This document shows positions 43,945-52,156 of a stretch of DNA of 64,000 nt, one piece after another; the stretch's first letter is position 1; every line of letters begins with the position of its first letter. Source of the stretch: CAVYXK01 sp963708245 (GTDB lineage Bacteria > Pseudomonadota > Alphaproteobacteria > Acetobacterales > Acetobacteraceae); the NCBI GenBank assembly GCA_963708245.1, contig OY970201.1, positions 2,728,001 to 2,792,000 of the forward strand. Direction: 5' to 3'. The notes under the pieces are model-generated. The model searched no databases and was not told the origin of the DNA. It was given only the letters and a program-made list of their open reading frames with translations. Both the position numbers and the translations under genes were made by a program.

Positions 43945-44718
43945 ATGAGGCGGCTCTTTACCGGCACATGTTCCCCGGAGAATGTCTTCGAGCTTCGTGA
44001 CCCATCGTCTGCGATGGAAGTTGAATTCGAGTCGTGGGTGGTGAAGGGCCTTACCTGCCTGTTTCCAGCCTATCACTGTGTCGTTTTCAGTGGCGACTTC
44101 ATCCATGAAGGCAATTTTTTCCGGCCAGACCTGGCACTCATTGCCCGTGACTTCTCACATTGGTTCATCATCGAGGTTGAGCTCGCCTCGCACTCTTTCC
44201 GCGATCATGTCCTCCCCCAGGTGCGCAGTTTCCGATACGGCGAACCGGCACCTGGATGTGCGAAGTCACTCGCTATGGCGCTCGGTGTCGAAGAGGCGAG
44301 GGCGGCCGTGCTGCTTGAGCGTGTGCCTTACGGAGTTGCCGTTGTTATCAATCAAGATCAGAAGGATTGGGAGATCGCCCTACGCTCACACGACATCCAA
44401 GTGCTGGTCGTTTCATCCTACACGTCGAAGTCAGGTATCGAGGCAATCGAAGTAAACGGACATCTGGAAGTCATTCGGGAGAGCCTTGGGTTTGGCATTT
44501 ATGTCGCTGCTGTGCGGTCTCTTCGTTTTGGCGTTCCGATCCGGGTGCCTGAAGGCCGCGTACAGATCAGAGACCTTGTCGGTAACTTGGCATGGTGGCG
44601 GGTGATCAAGGAATCCGGCATGACCTGGATCAGCAGAGAGTCGGGAGCGCCGGACCTCCCGGATCAGCGGACGGTCCAGATCATCGCTGCTAGCGACGGA
44701 CATCTCTCGATGCGCTAG
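43945..44718 (+). CDS. putative PD-(D/E)XK-like protein of the defence operon
   Basis: 257 residues, start overlapping the helicase stop by ATGA. The core (GDFIHEGNFFRPDLALI, then HWFIIEVELASHSFRDHVLPQ) has the order PD...xExE of PD-(D/E)XK nucleases, although Lys is replaced (EVEL). The motif, the operon and the absence of any other nuclease suggest the effector. The C-terminal 100 residues (FGIYVAAVRSLRFG, GNLAWWRVIKESGMTWISR) look like a small DNA-binding domain. Nuclease function is an inference. Confidence 0.65.
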   Translation: MRRLFTGTCSPENVFELRDPSSAMEVEFESWVVKGLTCLFPAYHCVVFSGDFIHEGNFFRPDLALIARDFSHWFIIEVELASHSFRDHVLPQVRSFRYGEPAPGCAKSLAMALGVEEARAAVLLERVPYGVAVVINQDQKDWEIALRSHDIQVLVVSSYTSKSGIEAIEVNGHLEVIRESLGFGIYVAAVRSLRFGVPIRVPEGRVQIRDLVGNLAWWRVIKESGMTWISRESGAPDLPDQRTVQIIAASDGHLSMR

Positions 44719-44779
44719 GCCACTGATCGCAGGGGCTCTCAACTCACACGATCCTGCGGGTGGGCAGCCGGCGGAACAA

Positions 44780-44891
44780 CGGGCCGGAGTTTGTTGCAGC
44801 CGATTTGAGGTCGCATAGCTGGCGCAACCCGATCCATCGCCAGCAATGGCGCAGCACGTTGAAGACCTATGTCTCCCCCGTCATCGGCGAG
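44780..44891 (+). pseudogene. phage-type tyrosine integrase fragment
   Basis: SWRNPIHRQQWRSTLKTYVSPVIG is encoded here, in pieces the hallmark of the N-terminal core-binding domain of DUF4102-type integrases (W-N-x-K/I-H-R-x-QWR-x-TL-x-TY). Just upstream, NNGPEFVA resembles an IS3-type integrase-core fragment. Both are short relics. The flanking 44719-45108 holds no intact gene. Confidence 0.6.
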
Positions 44892-45108
44892 TCCGGCGGA
44901 GAGGTGGGGGTACGGAGCGCGGAAGGTTCATTCCAATCGCTCAGTCGACGCACTGTGACCCAAGGATTTTTTCCTAAATCTTTGGGATGACGTGCAGCGG
45001 AGGATGTTCGGTGCGGCGCTGATCCGATTTGCCCGGGCGAACCCCGATCGGAGTCTTGCCGATGGCGTGTTGGCTGCTTATACGCAGGTGCGGAAAGGAA
45101 CCTAAACC

Positions 45109-45369
45109 GTGCCGTCCCTGGATCCGATGCCGGCGACCGTCACCGCCGCCGCGGAGAAGCTCCGGCGGGACACAGCCCGCAGGACCGTCGAACACACCCA
45201 AATCGACAACCACGGCCCCGACGAGCCGTTCGATCCTTGGAAGCTCGCCCTCGCGATACTTGCGCTGCTTGTGCTCGGCGTGGTGATGGTGCCTGTAGCG
45301 CTTGTACTGACGTTCGCGAGCTGCTTCGCGGTGCTGGTTCACGGGCTCGTGGGCTGGGCGCGGCGCTAA
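45109..45369 (+). CDS. small membrane protein, hypothetical
   Basis: 86 residues with a GTG start preceded by AAGGAA. The N-terminal 50 residues are hydrophilic; the rest is one long or two short hydrophobic helices (LALAILALLVLGVVMVPVAL, FASCFAVLVHGLV). No family recognised. Confidence 0.4.
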   Translation: MPSLDPMPATVTAAAEKLRRDTARRTVEHTQIDNHGPDEPFDPWKLALAILALLVLGVVMVPVALVLTFASCFAVLVHGLVGWARR

Positions 45370-45902
45370 CCCACTTGCCTGGGCCTTTGCCGTTCTGGTG
45401 CGGACGAAATCCGGTTTCGATTTTGCTGGCGATAAGTCGGCTTCCTGACAGCGGGGGAGTTTTGTCTATTGCGAGGCCACAGCTTTGCCGAGACAATTGC
45501 CTAAAGGGAGTATGCTAAATGCCCTATTGCTCGCACCTCGATCTGCAGCTGACGTCCGACTTAGATGCCAAGGTTTGGCGATACATGGACATACCAAAAT
45601 TGTTTTCCATCCTTGTCGATGGTGAGTTGTTCTGCGGTGGTCCCGGTTGTTTGGACAGGTCCCGGGAAGAATAAGCTAAGGCTGGTTGCCGGTTGAAGGT
45701 TACACCTTTCCCGGAATCAAATTCAATCCTTGCTGTTGTTGGTGCGCTGTAGAGCTTATGGACAGCCGCCGACCTGTGGGCAAGGTGGGGGAAACGCAGA
45801 GCGTTTTCCCCGGCTTGTCCATGGGGGACCGCGCTCGCGCGGTCAGGCGGGCATCGGCGCAGCCGACTGTCCACAAATCCACAGCGTCGATGTGCCATCG
45901 CG
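45370..45902. other. intergenic with strong hairpin, no gene supported
   Basis: About 530 bp between the small membrane gene and the IS3 element. It contains a tight GC-rich hairpin at 45787-45811, and I see no protein-like frame. Confidence 0.4.
45787..45811. other. 11-bp stem-loop with AGA loop
   Basis: GGGGGAAACGC, loop AGA, GCGTTTTCCCC; all pairs form, with one G-T. There is no T tract directly after it. It could be part of the IS3 end region or a transcription or RNA structure signal. Confidence 0.45.
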
Positions 45903-46736
45903 TTATGCCGCCTCCGCCACAGCCGGCCCGGCGTTGCCGAAATAGGCCTCGTCCGGTGTTTGCCATCCAAGCGCCTGGTGCGGGCGTCGCCGGTTGTACC
46001 AGTCGAAGAATTCAGCAAAGCTGCGCCTTTGCTCAAGCCCGTTGGCCGCCGGGCGCAGGTAGACCCATTCGTACTTCACCGTCCACCACAGGCGCTCGAC
46101 AAAGATATTGTCATGGCAGCGCCCGCGCCCATCCATGCTGATCTCGATCCCATGATCCAACAGCACCCGCGTGAACGTGTCGCTCGTAAACTGTGAGCCC
46201 TGGTCCGTGTTAAAAATTCCGGGCTTGCCGTACCGGACAAGAGCTTCATTGAGTGCGTCGACGCAGAACCCGGTCGTCAGGGTGTTCGACAACCGCCAGG
46301 ACAGAACCCGCCGCGTCGCCCAATCGATGATCGCAACAAGATACAGAAATCCCCGGCGCATCGGGATGTACGTGATGTCGCTCGCCCACACCTGGTTCGG
46401 CTGGTCGATCGTTTTGTCGCGCAGCAGATACGGATAGATTTTATGCTCAGGGTGCGGCTTGCTGGTGTCCCGCTTCGGCCTGATCGCGCACAGCCCCAGC
46501 TTGCGCATCAGCCGTCGGACGCGCCGACGCCCCACCGAAATCCCCTCGCGCGACAGCGCCACTTGCAGCCGCCGGCTGCCATACACTGGATGTTCCGTGA
46601 AAATCCGGTCGAGCCGGTTCAGCAGACCGAGTTCCGGCGCAGAGATCGGCCGAGGCTGGTAATAGAAGCTGCTGCGCGCGATCCCGAGCAGCGTGCATTG
46701 CCGGCCTACGGACAGCCCCGCCTCCGGCGCGATCAT
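45903..46736 (-). CDS. IS3 transposase OrfB (integrase core)
   Basis: 277 residues in this frame. After an HTH_21-like part (VYGSRRLQVALSREGISVGRRRVRRLM) comes the rve DDE core: VWASDITYIP (first Asp), IFNTDQGSQFTS (second Asp) and GRCHDNIFVERLWWTVKYEW (Glu), ending RRPHQALGWQTPDEAYF. It appears intact. It overlaps OrfA by 4 bp and is normally made as an OrfAB fusion by -1 frameshifting. Confidence 0.9.
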   Translation of the reverse strand: MIAPEAGLSVGRQCTLLGIARSSFYYQPRPISAPELGLLNRLDRIFTEHPVYGSRRLQVALSREGISVGRRRVRRLMRKLGLCAIRPKRDTSKPHPEHKIYPYLLRDKTIDQPNQVWASDITYIPMRRGFLYLVAIIDWATRRVLSWRLSNTLTTGFCVDALNEALVRYGKPGIFNTDQGSQFTSDTFTRVLLDHGIEISMDGRGRCHDNIFVERLWWTVKYEWVYLRPAANGLEQRRSFAEFFDWYNRRRPHQALGWQTPDEAYFGNAGPAVAEAA

Positions 46737-47035
46737 CGCCCGCCTCTCAGCAGTCGGGAGATGGCGGGCTGCCCGGCAAGAAAATCGCGTTCGACCTGCA
46801 ACTGACCGATCTTGCGGTGCAGATCGTCGATCACTTTCTGTGTGTCCTCGGCTCCCGCCGCCTTGTGGCCACGCGCAAACAGCTCACTCGCACGCTTCAT
46901 CAGCTCCTGCTTCCAGGTGCTGATCATTGTCGGATGGACACCGAATTCCGACGACAGCTCCGCCAGGGTCTTCTCCCCCGACAACGCCGCCATCGCCACG
47001 CGCGCCTTGAAGTCCGCGCTGTGCTGCTTCCTCAT
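46733..47035 (-). CDS. IS3 transposase OrfA
   Basis: 100 residues from ATG 47035 (a GTG three codons upstream is possible). Helix-turn-helix of the transposase_8 type (MRKQHSADFKARVAMAALSG, LAELSSEFGVHPTMISTWKQ) is followed by a leucine-zipper-like helix (DDLHRKIGQLQVERDFL) that mediates OrfAB assembly. Confidence 0.88.
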   Translation of the reverse strand: MRKQHSADFKARVAMAALSGEKTLAELSSEFGVHPTMISTWKQELMKRASELFARGHKAAGAEDTQKVIDDLHRKIGQLQVERDFLAGQPAISRLLRGGR

Positions 47036-47205
47036 TACACCCACGTCTCGCCTCTTATGGAACCGGTCAGCCCTAAGCTTATCCCGCTGTCCAGAAAACC
47101 GGAGCCGCCGCAGTTCTTTCCGTCTGGTAAGACATTGTCGAGTGAGGACAAGTTCGAGGGGCAGCCGACTTATGAGGAAATCGCTAGGCTGAACAACCTT
47201 ACTAC

Positions 47206-47340
47206 GTCACACGAGCCTCTAAAGGCGCTCGGTGCCCAAATACTTGCGACGCGCCATGCTCGGCGGCGCTGGTGAGAAAGCCCGTCCGCAGCGAGTGAGC
47301 AGCGAAGCTCTTGGGGTCGAGGCCTGCGCGCACGGTGGGC
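47206..47340 (-). pseudogene. tyrosine recombinase C-terminal remnant
   Basis: The minus strand reads GLDPKSFAAHSLRTGFLTSAAEHGAS, in which HSLRTGFLTSAA is the conserved HxxR box II of phage-type integrases, then QVFGHRAPLEARVT and a stop at 47206. The catalytic Tyr and the box I half are absent. On the plus strand a frame ending at 47275 also crosses this region but has no family support. Confidence 0.65.
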
Positions 47341-48014
47341 GCCCGCGTGCCTGCGCCAGCCGGACCTCGGCCTCAACCCGAGGAACGATGCGTGACGCCC
47401 GCTCAATTCGCATGGAACGCCGTCGCGGCCCGCAACCGCCTGCCGCACGGTCACGTTCGGCAGGGCTAGCAACGAATGGCTGGGATGCCAGCGCGCCGCT
47501 TACCTGCCGTCAATACCTGCCTGGCACGATCGGCGCGTGCCCGAGTTCGATGCCACGATCACCATCGGCGCCAAGCGCCTTGAGGCGGCCGGCCTGGCAA
47601 ACCCGCTGTGACGAAGCTGCGGCAAGCCGTCCGCCAAGCGGTCGAGCGCATGGATGGGGCGAATTGGATCGATGTCATGGCGTCTGCCATCCCGATCCCG
47701 ACGCGCTACCCGATGAGCGTCGTGTATCCGCGTGGCTTGTGGCCGCCGGCGCGCCATTCTAGGCGCCAGCCCCCAAACCGGGTTTTCCTTGGGGGGCAGC
47801 CGGGGTCGAGACGCACAGCCTTTGGCCGCGCTGGGTCCCGATGCCCTGCGCGTGTGGGAGAGCGCAACCTGCCGCCGGCTCCAAATCCGCAGGCGAGAGA
47901 CGGGAGCCCGAGGTCCTGAGGCGAGCGGCACGTTGGGCGCCGATGTGTTGCCCAAGGTGTAGCCCGAGGATTGGCGGCACTCTGAAAGCCGCAGAGAATC
48001 AACGATTGTGCGCC
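47341..48014. other. decayed DNA, no gene supported
   Basis: About 670 bp with long but Arg/Pro-rich frames on both strands. A plus-strand piece (LRQAVRQAVERMDGANWIDVM, about 47610-47675) has protein-like composition and could be a gene fragment. It forms the junction between integrase scraps and a truncated chemoreceptor. Confidence 0.4.
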
Positions 48015-49085
48015 AATAACGACGGAGAGCTCATCCGCCGCCCCCGCCACGCTTTGCACATGCGCCGATGCTTCTTCCGAGGCCGCGGCGGCGACGGATA
48101 TCTCCTGCCCGGTCTGCTCGACTGAGCCGGCAACTGTCTTCGCGCCGGCCTCAAGTCGGGTGACGCGGCCGGCGACGCCGTGGGCGATGCCAGCCACTTC
48201 GCTTTCGAACTCCGAGGCCACCCGCATCACCGCCTGGCGCCGCTCGGCCTCGGCACGTGCGGCCGACTGCTGTTGCTCGGCTTCCAGGCGCCGATGCTCG
48301 CTGGCGCTTTCTTTGAACACCTGCACCGCCCTCGCCATGGTCCCGATCTCATCGCCGCGTTCGGTGCCGGGCACATCGATCGCGAGCTCGTCATGAGCGA
48401 GACGGTCCATCACCTCGGTGAGCGCTGCGAGGCCGCCAGTGATGTCGCGGTTGATCGCCCAGGCAACAGCCAGGGTCAGCAGCAAAATCAGCGCGCCGAT
48501 TCCAGCAAGCCGCAACGCAGCAGAATGGAACGCAGCCTCAAGATCGTCCACATAGGCGCCCGCCAGGAACGTGACATTCCAGGGCGCGTAGGGCGCTACA
48601 AAGGCAACCTTTCCGACGGCGTTGGTATGCCCCGGCTTGGGGAGACGGTAGGCGACTACACCAGCGTCACTGTCTTTCAAGACGGCGTGGATGATGTCGA
48701 TGAGCGGCCGGCCATCGGCATCGGTCGCGCTCGACGGCTTGCCTTCGCGATCGGGCAACGTGCCGTGGATCAGTATGATCCCGTCGGGGGTCTGCGCCGT
48801 GAGATATCCCTCACCCTGGTCGAAACGCATCCTGTGAAACTGATCGCGCAGCACGGCGATCGCCTGTTCCTGCGTCAGCTTGTGGGCGGCGATCTGGTCC
48901 TGCAGCGACTGGGCGATGCCCATGGCGGATTGCACGACGGCGCGCAGCTTGTCCACGCGGTCGTTGATCATGCGCTGATGCCAAAGGGAGGCGGTCACCG
49001 CCAGTGTGGCGAACAGGGCCAATGACGAGAGGCCCATCAGGAGGGTGAGCTTGGTACGGAGTCTGAGGCGGCTGACAAGGGTCAT
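48015..49085 (-). pseudogene. methyl-accepting chemotaxis protein, signalling domain lost
   Basis: From ATG 49085 (MTLVSRLRLRTK): first membrane helix (LTLLMGLSSLALFATLAVTA), a periplasmic single-Cache-like sensor domain (DQFHRMRFDQGEGYLTAQTPDG, APYAPWNVTFLAGAYVDD), a second helix (LAGIGALILLLTLAVAWAI), a HAMP region (LAALTEVMDRLAHDELAIDVP) and the first signalling helices (ASEEASAHVQSVAGAADELS). After about residue 357 the family ends and unrelated sequence follows, so the conserved receptor tip that binds CheW/CheA is missing. Confidence 0.85.
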
Positions 49086-49297
49086 CTTCGATCCCATCCT
49101 GGTGCCCGCCGAAGATCGGCGGCCGGGGTGAACAACCGATGAAGCCGGGTCAGCCGGGTCCTCCCGCGCCGGGGTTTCCAGGACGCCTTATTACTTACGA
49201 GTCCACTACGAGAGTCGCCGTCCCGCAACCCCCGAGGCCGTGCCTGGCCTAGGGTCCGCCGTTGGCGGCCAGGGAACCGCGTTTCGCCGCCCCGACG

Positions 49298-50434
49298 TTA
49301 TCCGTCGGTCGAGAAGCGGAAGATCGTTGTTGATTGGAACGTCTGGCCAGGGTTGAGCACCGTCGAGGGGAAGTTCGGATGATTAGGCGAGTCGGGGAAG
49401 TGCTGCGTCTCGAAGGTGTAGCCGTCGCCTTGGCGATACAGGCCATGTGACGAGCCGATGAGATTCCCCTGGAGATAGTTGCCGGTGTAGATCTGGATGC
49501 CGGGCTCGGTGGTATCGACCTCTATGATGCGTCCAGTTTTCGGCGCATAGGCGCGGGCGGCGAAGCCGAGCTCGCCCGGTTGGGTCTTGTTCAGCACCCA
49601 GTTGTGGTCGTAGCCGTGCGCCAGGACGATCTGCGGGAAGGGCGAACGGATCTGTGCATCGATCGGATGCATCGTGCGGAAGTCCATCGGCGTAGTGGCG
49701 ACCGGGGCGATCTCGCCGGTGGGGATCTGCGTGGCGTCAGTGGGGGTGTAGCTGTCGGCGTTGATTTGCAGCAATTGATGCAGCGCCGATCCGGAGCCGT
49801 TACCGTCGAGATTGAAATAGGAATGGTTGGTCAAGTTGATCACCGTGGGCTTGTCCGTCGTGGCCTGGTAGTCGATGCGCAGCGCGTTCGACTGATCGAG
49901 CGTGTAGGTGACCTGGACTTTCAGCGTGCCTGGATAGCCGTCCTGGCCGTCGGGGCTGGTGTAAGTGAGCGCCGCGGCGACACCGTCGGGGATCGATTGC
50001 GGCGTGACCTGCCAGAGCTGCGTGTTGAATCCCTCGGTTCCGCCGTGCAGCGAGTTGGGCCCGTTGTTGATCGGCAGGTGATAGGTGGTGCCGTTCAGCG
50101 TGAAGGTGCCATTGGCGATGCGGTTGGCGTAGCGGCCGACAATGGCGCCGAAATAGCCGACATTGGAGTTGTAGCTCTGCAGGCTGTCGTGCCCGAGCAC
50201 AACGTTGTCGGGATGGCCGTGGCGGTCGGGCACATCGATCTCTGTGATGCAGCCGCCGAGGCTGATGAACTTCACGGTCATGCCGTGGTCGTTCTGCATG
50301 GTGTAGATATCGACCGCGCGGCCGTCCGGCAGGGTGCCGTACGGTGCGCGGGCGATCCCGGCGGCGCGGGCGTTGACGATACCGAGGGCGAAGACCGCCA
50401 TCCCGACGAACCCGATGGCACCGGCGCAGGTCAT
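49298..50434 (-). CDS. galM: aldose 1-epimerase (mutarotase)
   Basis: 378 residues from ATG 50434, chosen for GGAGGAA 8 bp upstream and because a signal peptide (hydrophobic residues 5-20, ARAAG cleavage region) begins there. The mature beta-sandwich has NRIANGTF, LHGGTEGFNTQLW, the catalytic His region NLTNHSYFNLDG, and the catalytic Glu near VDTTEPGIQIYTGNYL. It interconverts alpha and beta anomers of aldoses, here in the periplasm. Divergent sequences and a repeat lie upstream. Confidence 0.9.
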   Translation of the reverse strand: MTCAGAIGFVGMAVFALGIVNARAAGIARAPYGTLPDGRAVDIYTMQNDHGMTVKFISLGGCITEIDVPDRHGHPDNVVLGHDSLQSYNSNVGYFGAIVGRYANRIANGTFTLNGTTYHLPINNGPNSLHGGTEGFNTQLWQVTPQSIPDGVAAALTYTSPDGQDGYPGTLKVQVTYTLDQSNALRIDYQATTDKPTVINLTNHSYFNLDGNGSGSALHQLLQINADSYTPTDATQIPTGEIAPVATTPMDFRTMHPIDAQIRSPFPQIVLAHGYDHNWVLNKTQPGELGFAARAYAPKTGRIIEVDTTEPGIQIYTGNYLQGNLIGSSHGLYRQGDGYTFETQHFPDSPNHPNFPSTVLNPGQTFQSTTIFRFSTDG

Positions 50435-50729
50435 CTCTGGTGTTCCTCCCGTTGGGTTTGTGAGGTCTTCGCGTGACCCTACGATGGTCGGGCGGGGCCA
50501 ACAATGGTCGCCAGCGTTCCCCGCCTGGTTGGAAGGTGGCTGCGACTGATGCGGCACACCGGGGGATGGGCAGGCGAAGCAGGGACCACCAGAAAGCCCC
50601 GCTCGGATCGGGTGCCCGAGGGCGGCAATCTCCATCGCAGCGCACTGACCAGGAGATTGCTTCGCCGCACTCGCAATGACGTGTGTAGCCGGCCTTTTCA
50701 GGCATAATGGGCGAGACTCAAGGCGATAA
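50435..50729. other. intergenic between galM and rmlC with a dispersed repeat
   Basis: About 295 bp. It contains the GGAGATTGCTTCG-type repeat at 50652-50680. No gene seen. Confidence 0.4.
50652..50680. repeat. dispersed palindromic repeat (GGAGATTGC...GCAATGAC type)
   Basis: GGAGATTGCTTCGCCGCAC then TCGCAATGAC. ATTGC and GCAAT form the arms. This type of sequence occurs many times between genes in several alphaproteobacteria; only one clear copy was seen here. Confidence 0.5.
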
Positions 50730-51284
50730 TTACATTCGGAACCACACCGGACACGCGGCCAGCCGGGGAAGCGAACGGTCCTTGTCTGACAGGAGTGCCT
50801 CCCCCTCAATGGCCCACGCGATGGCAAGATCCGGGTCGTCCCAAATGACACCACGCTCCGCCGCGCGGTCGTAGTCAGCGGTGACCTTATAGATGACCTC
50901 GGTGTCCGGCTCGAGCGTGCAGAACCCGTGCAGGAAGCCGCCGGGGATCCAGAGCTGCTGCCAGTTCTCCGCACTCAGCTCGGCCGCGACATGGCGGCCG
51001 AAATAGGGAGAACCGTGGCGTATATCGACCGCCACGTCCCAGATCGCGCCGCGCACCACACGCACCAGCTTGCCCTGCACGCTCGGCGCGATCTGCACAT
51101 GCAGCCCGCGTACCACGCCACGCTGGCCCGAGAAGCTGTGGTTGTCCTGCACGAACGGGCCGGGTATGCCCAGCTCGGCATAGCGCCGCTGGTTCCAGGT
51201 CTCGGAGAAGAAGCCGCGCTGGTCCGGATAACGGGGCGGCGTGAGCAGAAGCACATCAGGAATGGCCAGCCGCTCGACCTTCAT
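50730..51284 (-). CDS. rmlC: dTDP-4-dehydrorhamnose 3,5-epimerase
   Basis: 184 residues, standard length. Cupin fold with family motifs PRYPDQRGFFSETW, FVQDNHSFS, VVRGLHVQIAPSVQGKLVRV (catalytic His) and LWIPGGFLHGF. Third step of dTDP-L-rhamnose synthesis. It overlaps the end of rmlA by 4 bp; gene order is rmlB-rmlA-rmlC on the minus strand. The fourth gene, rmlD, is not in this window. Confidence 0.93.
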   Translation of the reverse strand: MKVERLAIPDVLLLTPPRYPDQRGFFSETWNQRRYAELGIPGPFVQDNHSFSGQRGVVRGLHVQIAPSVQGKLVRVVRGAIWDVAVDIRHGSPYFGRHVAAELSAENWQQLWIPGGFLHGFCTLEPDTEVIYKVTADYDRAAERGVIWDDPDLAIAWAIEGEALLSDKDRSLPRLAACPVWFRM

Positions 51285-52156
51285 TGGTGCGCGCCGTCCG
51301 CCAATTCCAGCAGGAGCCGACCCAGCTCGGTTTTGTCGAGCCGCTGCGCCTCGGCTCGCACCATGGCCGCGTCGATGAAGCCCATGCGGAACGCCACTTC
51401 CGCCGGGCAGCCGACCATCATGCCTGTGCGCGACTGGATCGTCTGCACGAAGGTCGCGGCCTGCAGCAGGCTATCCGGTGTGCCGGCATCCAGCCAGGCG
51501 CAGCCCCGCGACAGCCGCTCGACATGCAGCGTCCCGGATTCCAGATAGATGCGATTGAGATCGGTGATCTCGAGCTCGCCGCGTGCCGAGGGGCGGATCC
51601 CCGCCGCCAGTTCGGTCACCTGGGAGTCGTAGAAATAAAGCCCGGTGACCGCCCAGTTCGAGGCTGGCGCCACGGGCTTCTCGACGATCTCGACCGGGCG
51701 CCCAGCGGCGTCGAACGAGACCACACCGTAGCGCTCGGGATCGCGCACCTGATAGGCGAACACCGTGGCGCCGTGCGTGCGGGCGACCGCGGCGCGTAGC
51801 GCCACCGACAGATGGTCGGCATGGATCAGGTTGTCGCCGAGCGCGAGCGCGCAGCCCTCGCCGCCGATGAAGTCGCGGCCGATCAGGAAAGCCTGGGCGA
51901 GCCCCTCCGGGCGTGGCTGTTCGGCGTAATCGAGATGGATGCCGAAGCGGTCGCCGTTGCCGAGAAGGCGGCGGAACTGCGGCAGGTCGTCCGGCGTGGA
52001 GATCACCAGGATATCGCGGATGCCCGACAGCATCAGCGTCGAGAGCGGGTAGAACACCATCGGCTTGTCATAGATCGGCAGGAGCTGCTTGGAGACGGCG
52101 AGTGTTGCCGGATGCAGCCGCGTGCCGGAGCCGCCGGCAAGGATAATCCCCTTCAT
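51281..52156 (-). CDS. rmlA: glucose-1-phosphate thymidylyltransferase
   Basis: 291 residues from ATG 52156, which overlaps the rmlB stop by 4 bp. Nucleotide-binding motif GIILAGGSGTRLHPAT, then SKQLLPIYDKPMVFYPLS, LALGDNLI (metal Asp) and VVSFDAAGRPVEIVEKP. It makes dTDP-glucose from dTTP and glucose-1-phosphate, the first step to dTDP-rhamnose for surface polysaccharide. Confidence 0.95.
   Translation of the reverse strand: MKGIILAGGSGTRLHPATLAVSKQLLPIYDKPMVFYPLSTLMLSGIRDILVISTPDDLPQFRRLLGNGDRFGIHLDYAEQPRPEGLAQAFLIGRDFIGGEGCALALGDNLIHADHLSVALRAAVARTHGATVFAYQVRDPERYGVVSFDAAGRPVEIVEKPVAPASNWAVTGLYFYDSQVTELAAGIRPSARGELEITDLNRIYLESGTLHVERLSRGCAWLDAGTPDSLLQAATFVQTIQSRTGMMVGCPAEVAFRMGFIDAAMVRAEAQRLDKTELGRLLLELADGAHQ

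Larger units (their letters stand above)
41822..43948 (+). pseudogene. superfamily 2 DNA helicase interrupted by IS5 copy 2
   Basis: The 5' part (41822-42261) encodes LTLREWQKGALVAW (Q-like motif), EVVTGGGKTVFALL (Walker A), FLVVDECHKAA (DEAH-type box) and LSATPE (motif III). The 3' part (43231-43948) encodes VLVFHEDVEACN (motif IV), LVTCRALDEGFNVPE (motif V) and RQRIQRLGRILRP (motif VI). Removing the IS and one TGA joins CCT GAG CGT CCC in frame and gives a 385-residue helicase. As it stands, the 5' part ends inside the IS at 42304 and the 3' part has no proper start. Its TGA overlaps the next gene by ATGA. The disruption probably silences the system. Confidence 0.92.
45903..47044 (-). mobile_element. 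IS3 family insertion sequence (coding part)
   Basis: Two overlapping frames, orfA and orfB, on the minus strand with the usual IS3 organisation. The terminal repeats could not be placed with confidence, so the coordinates cover only the genes. Confidence 0.8.
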
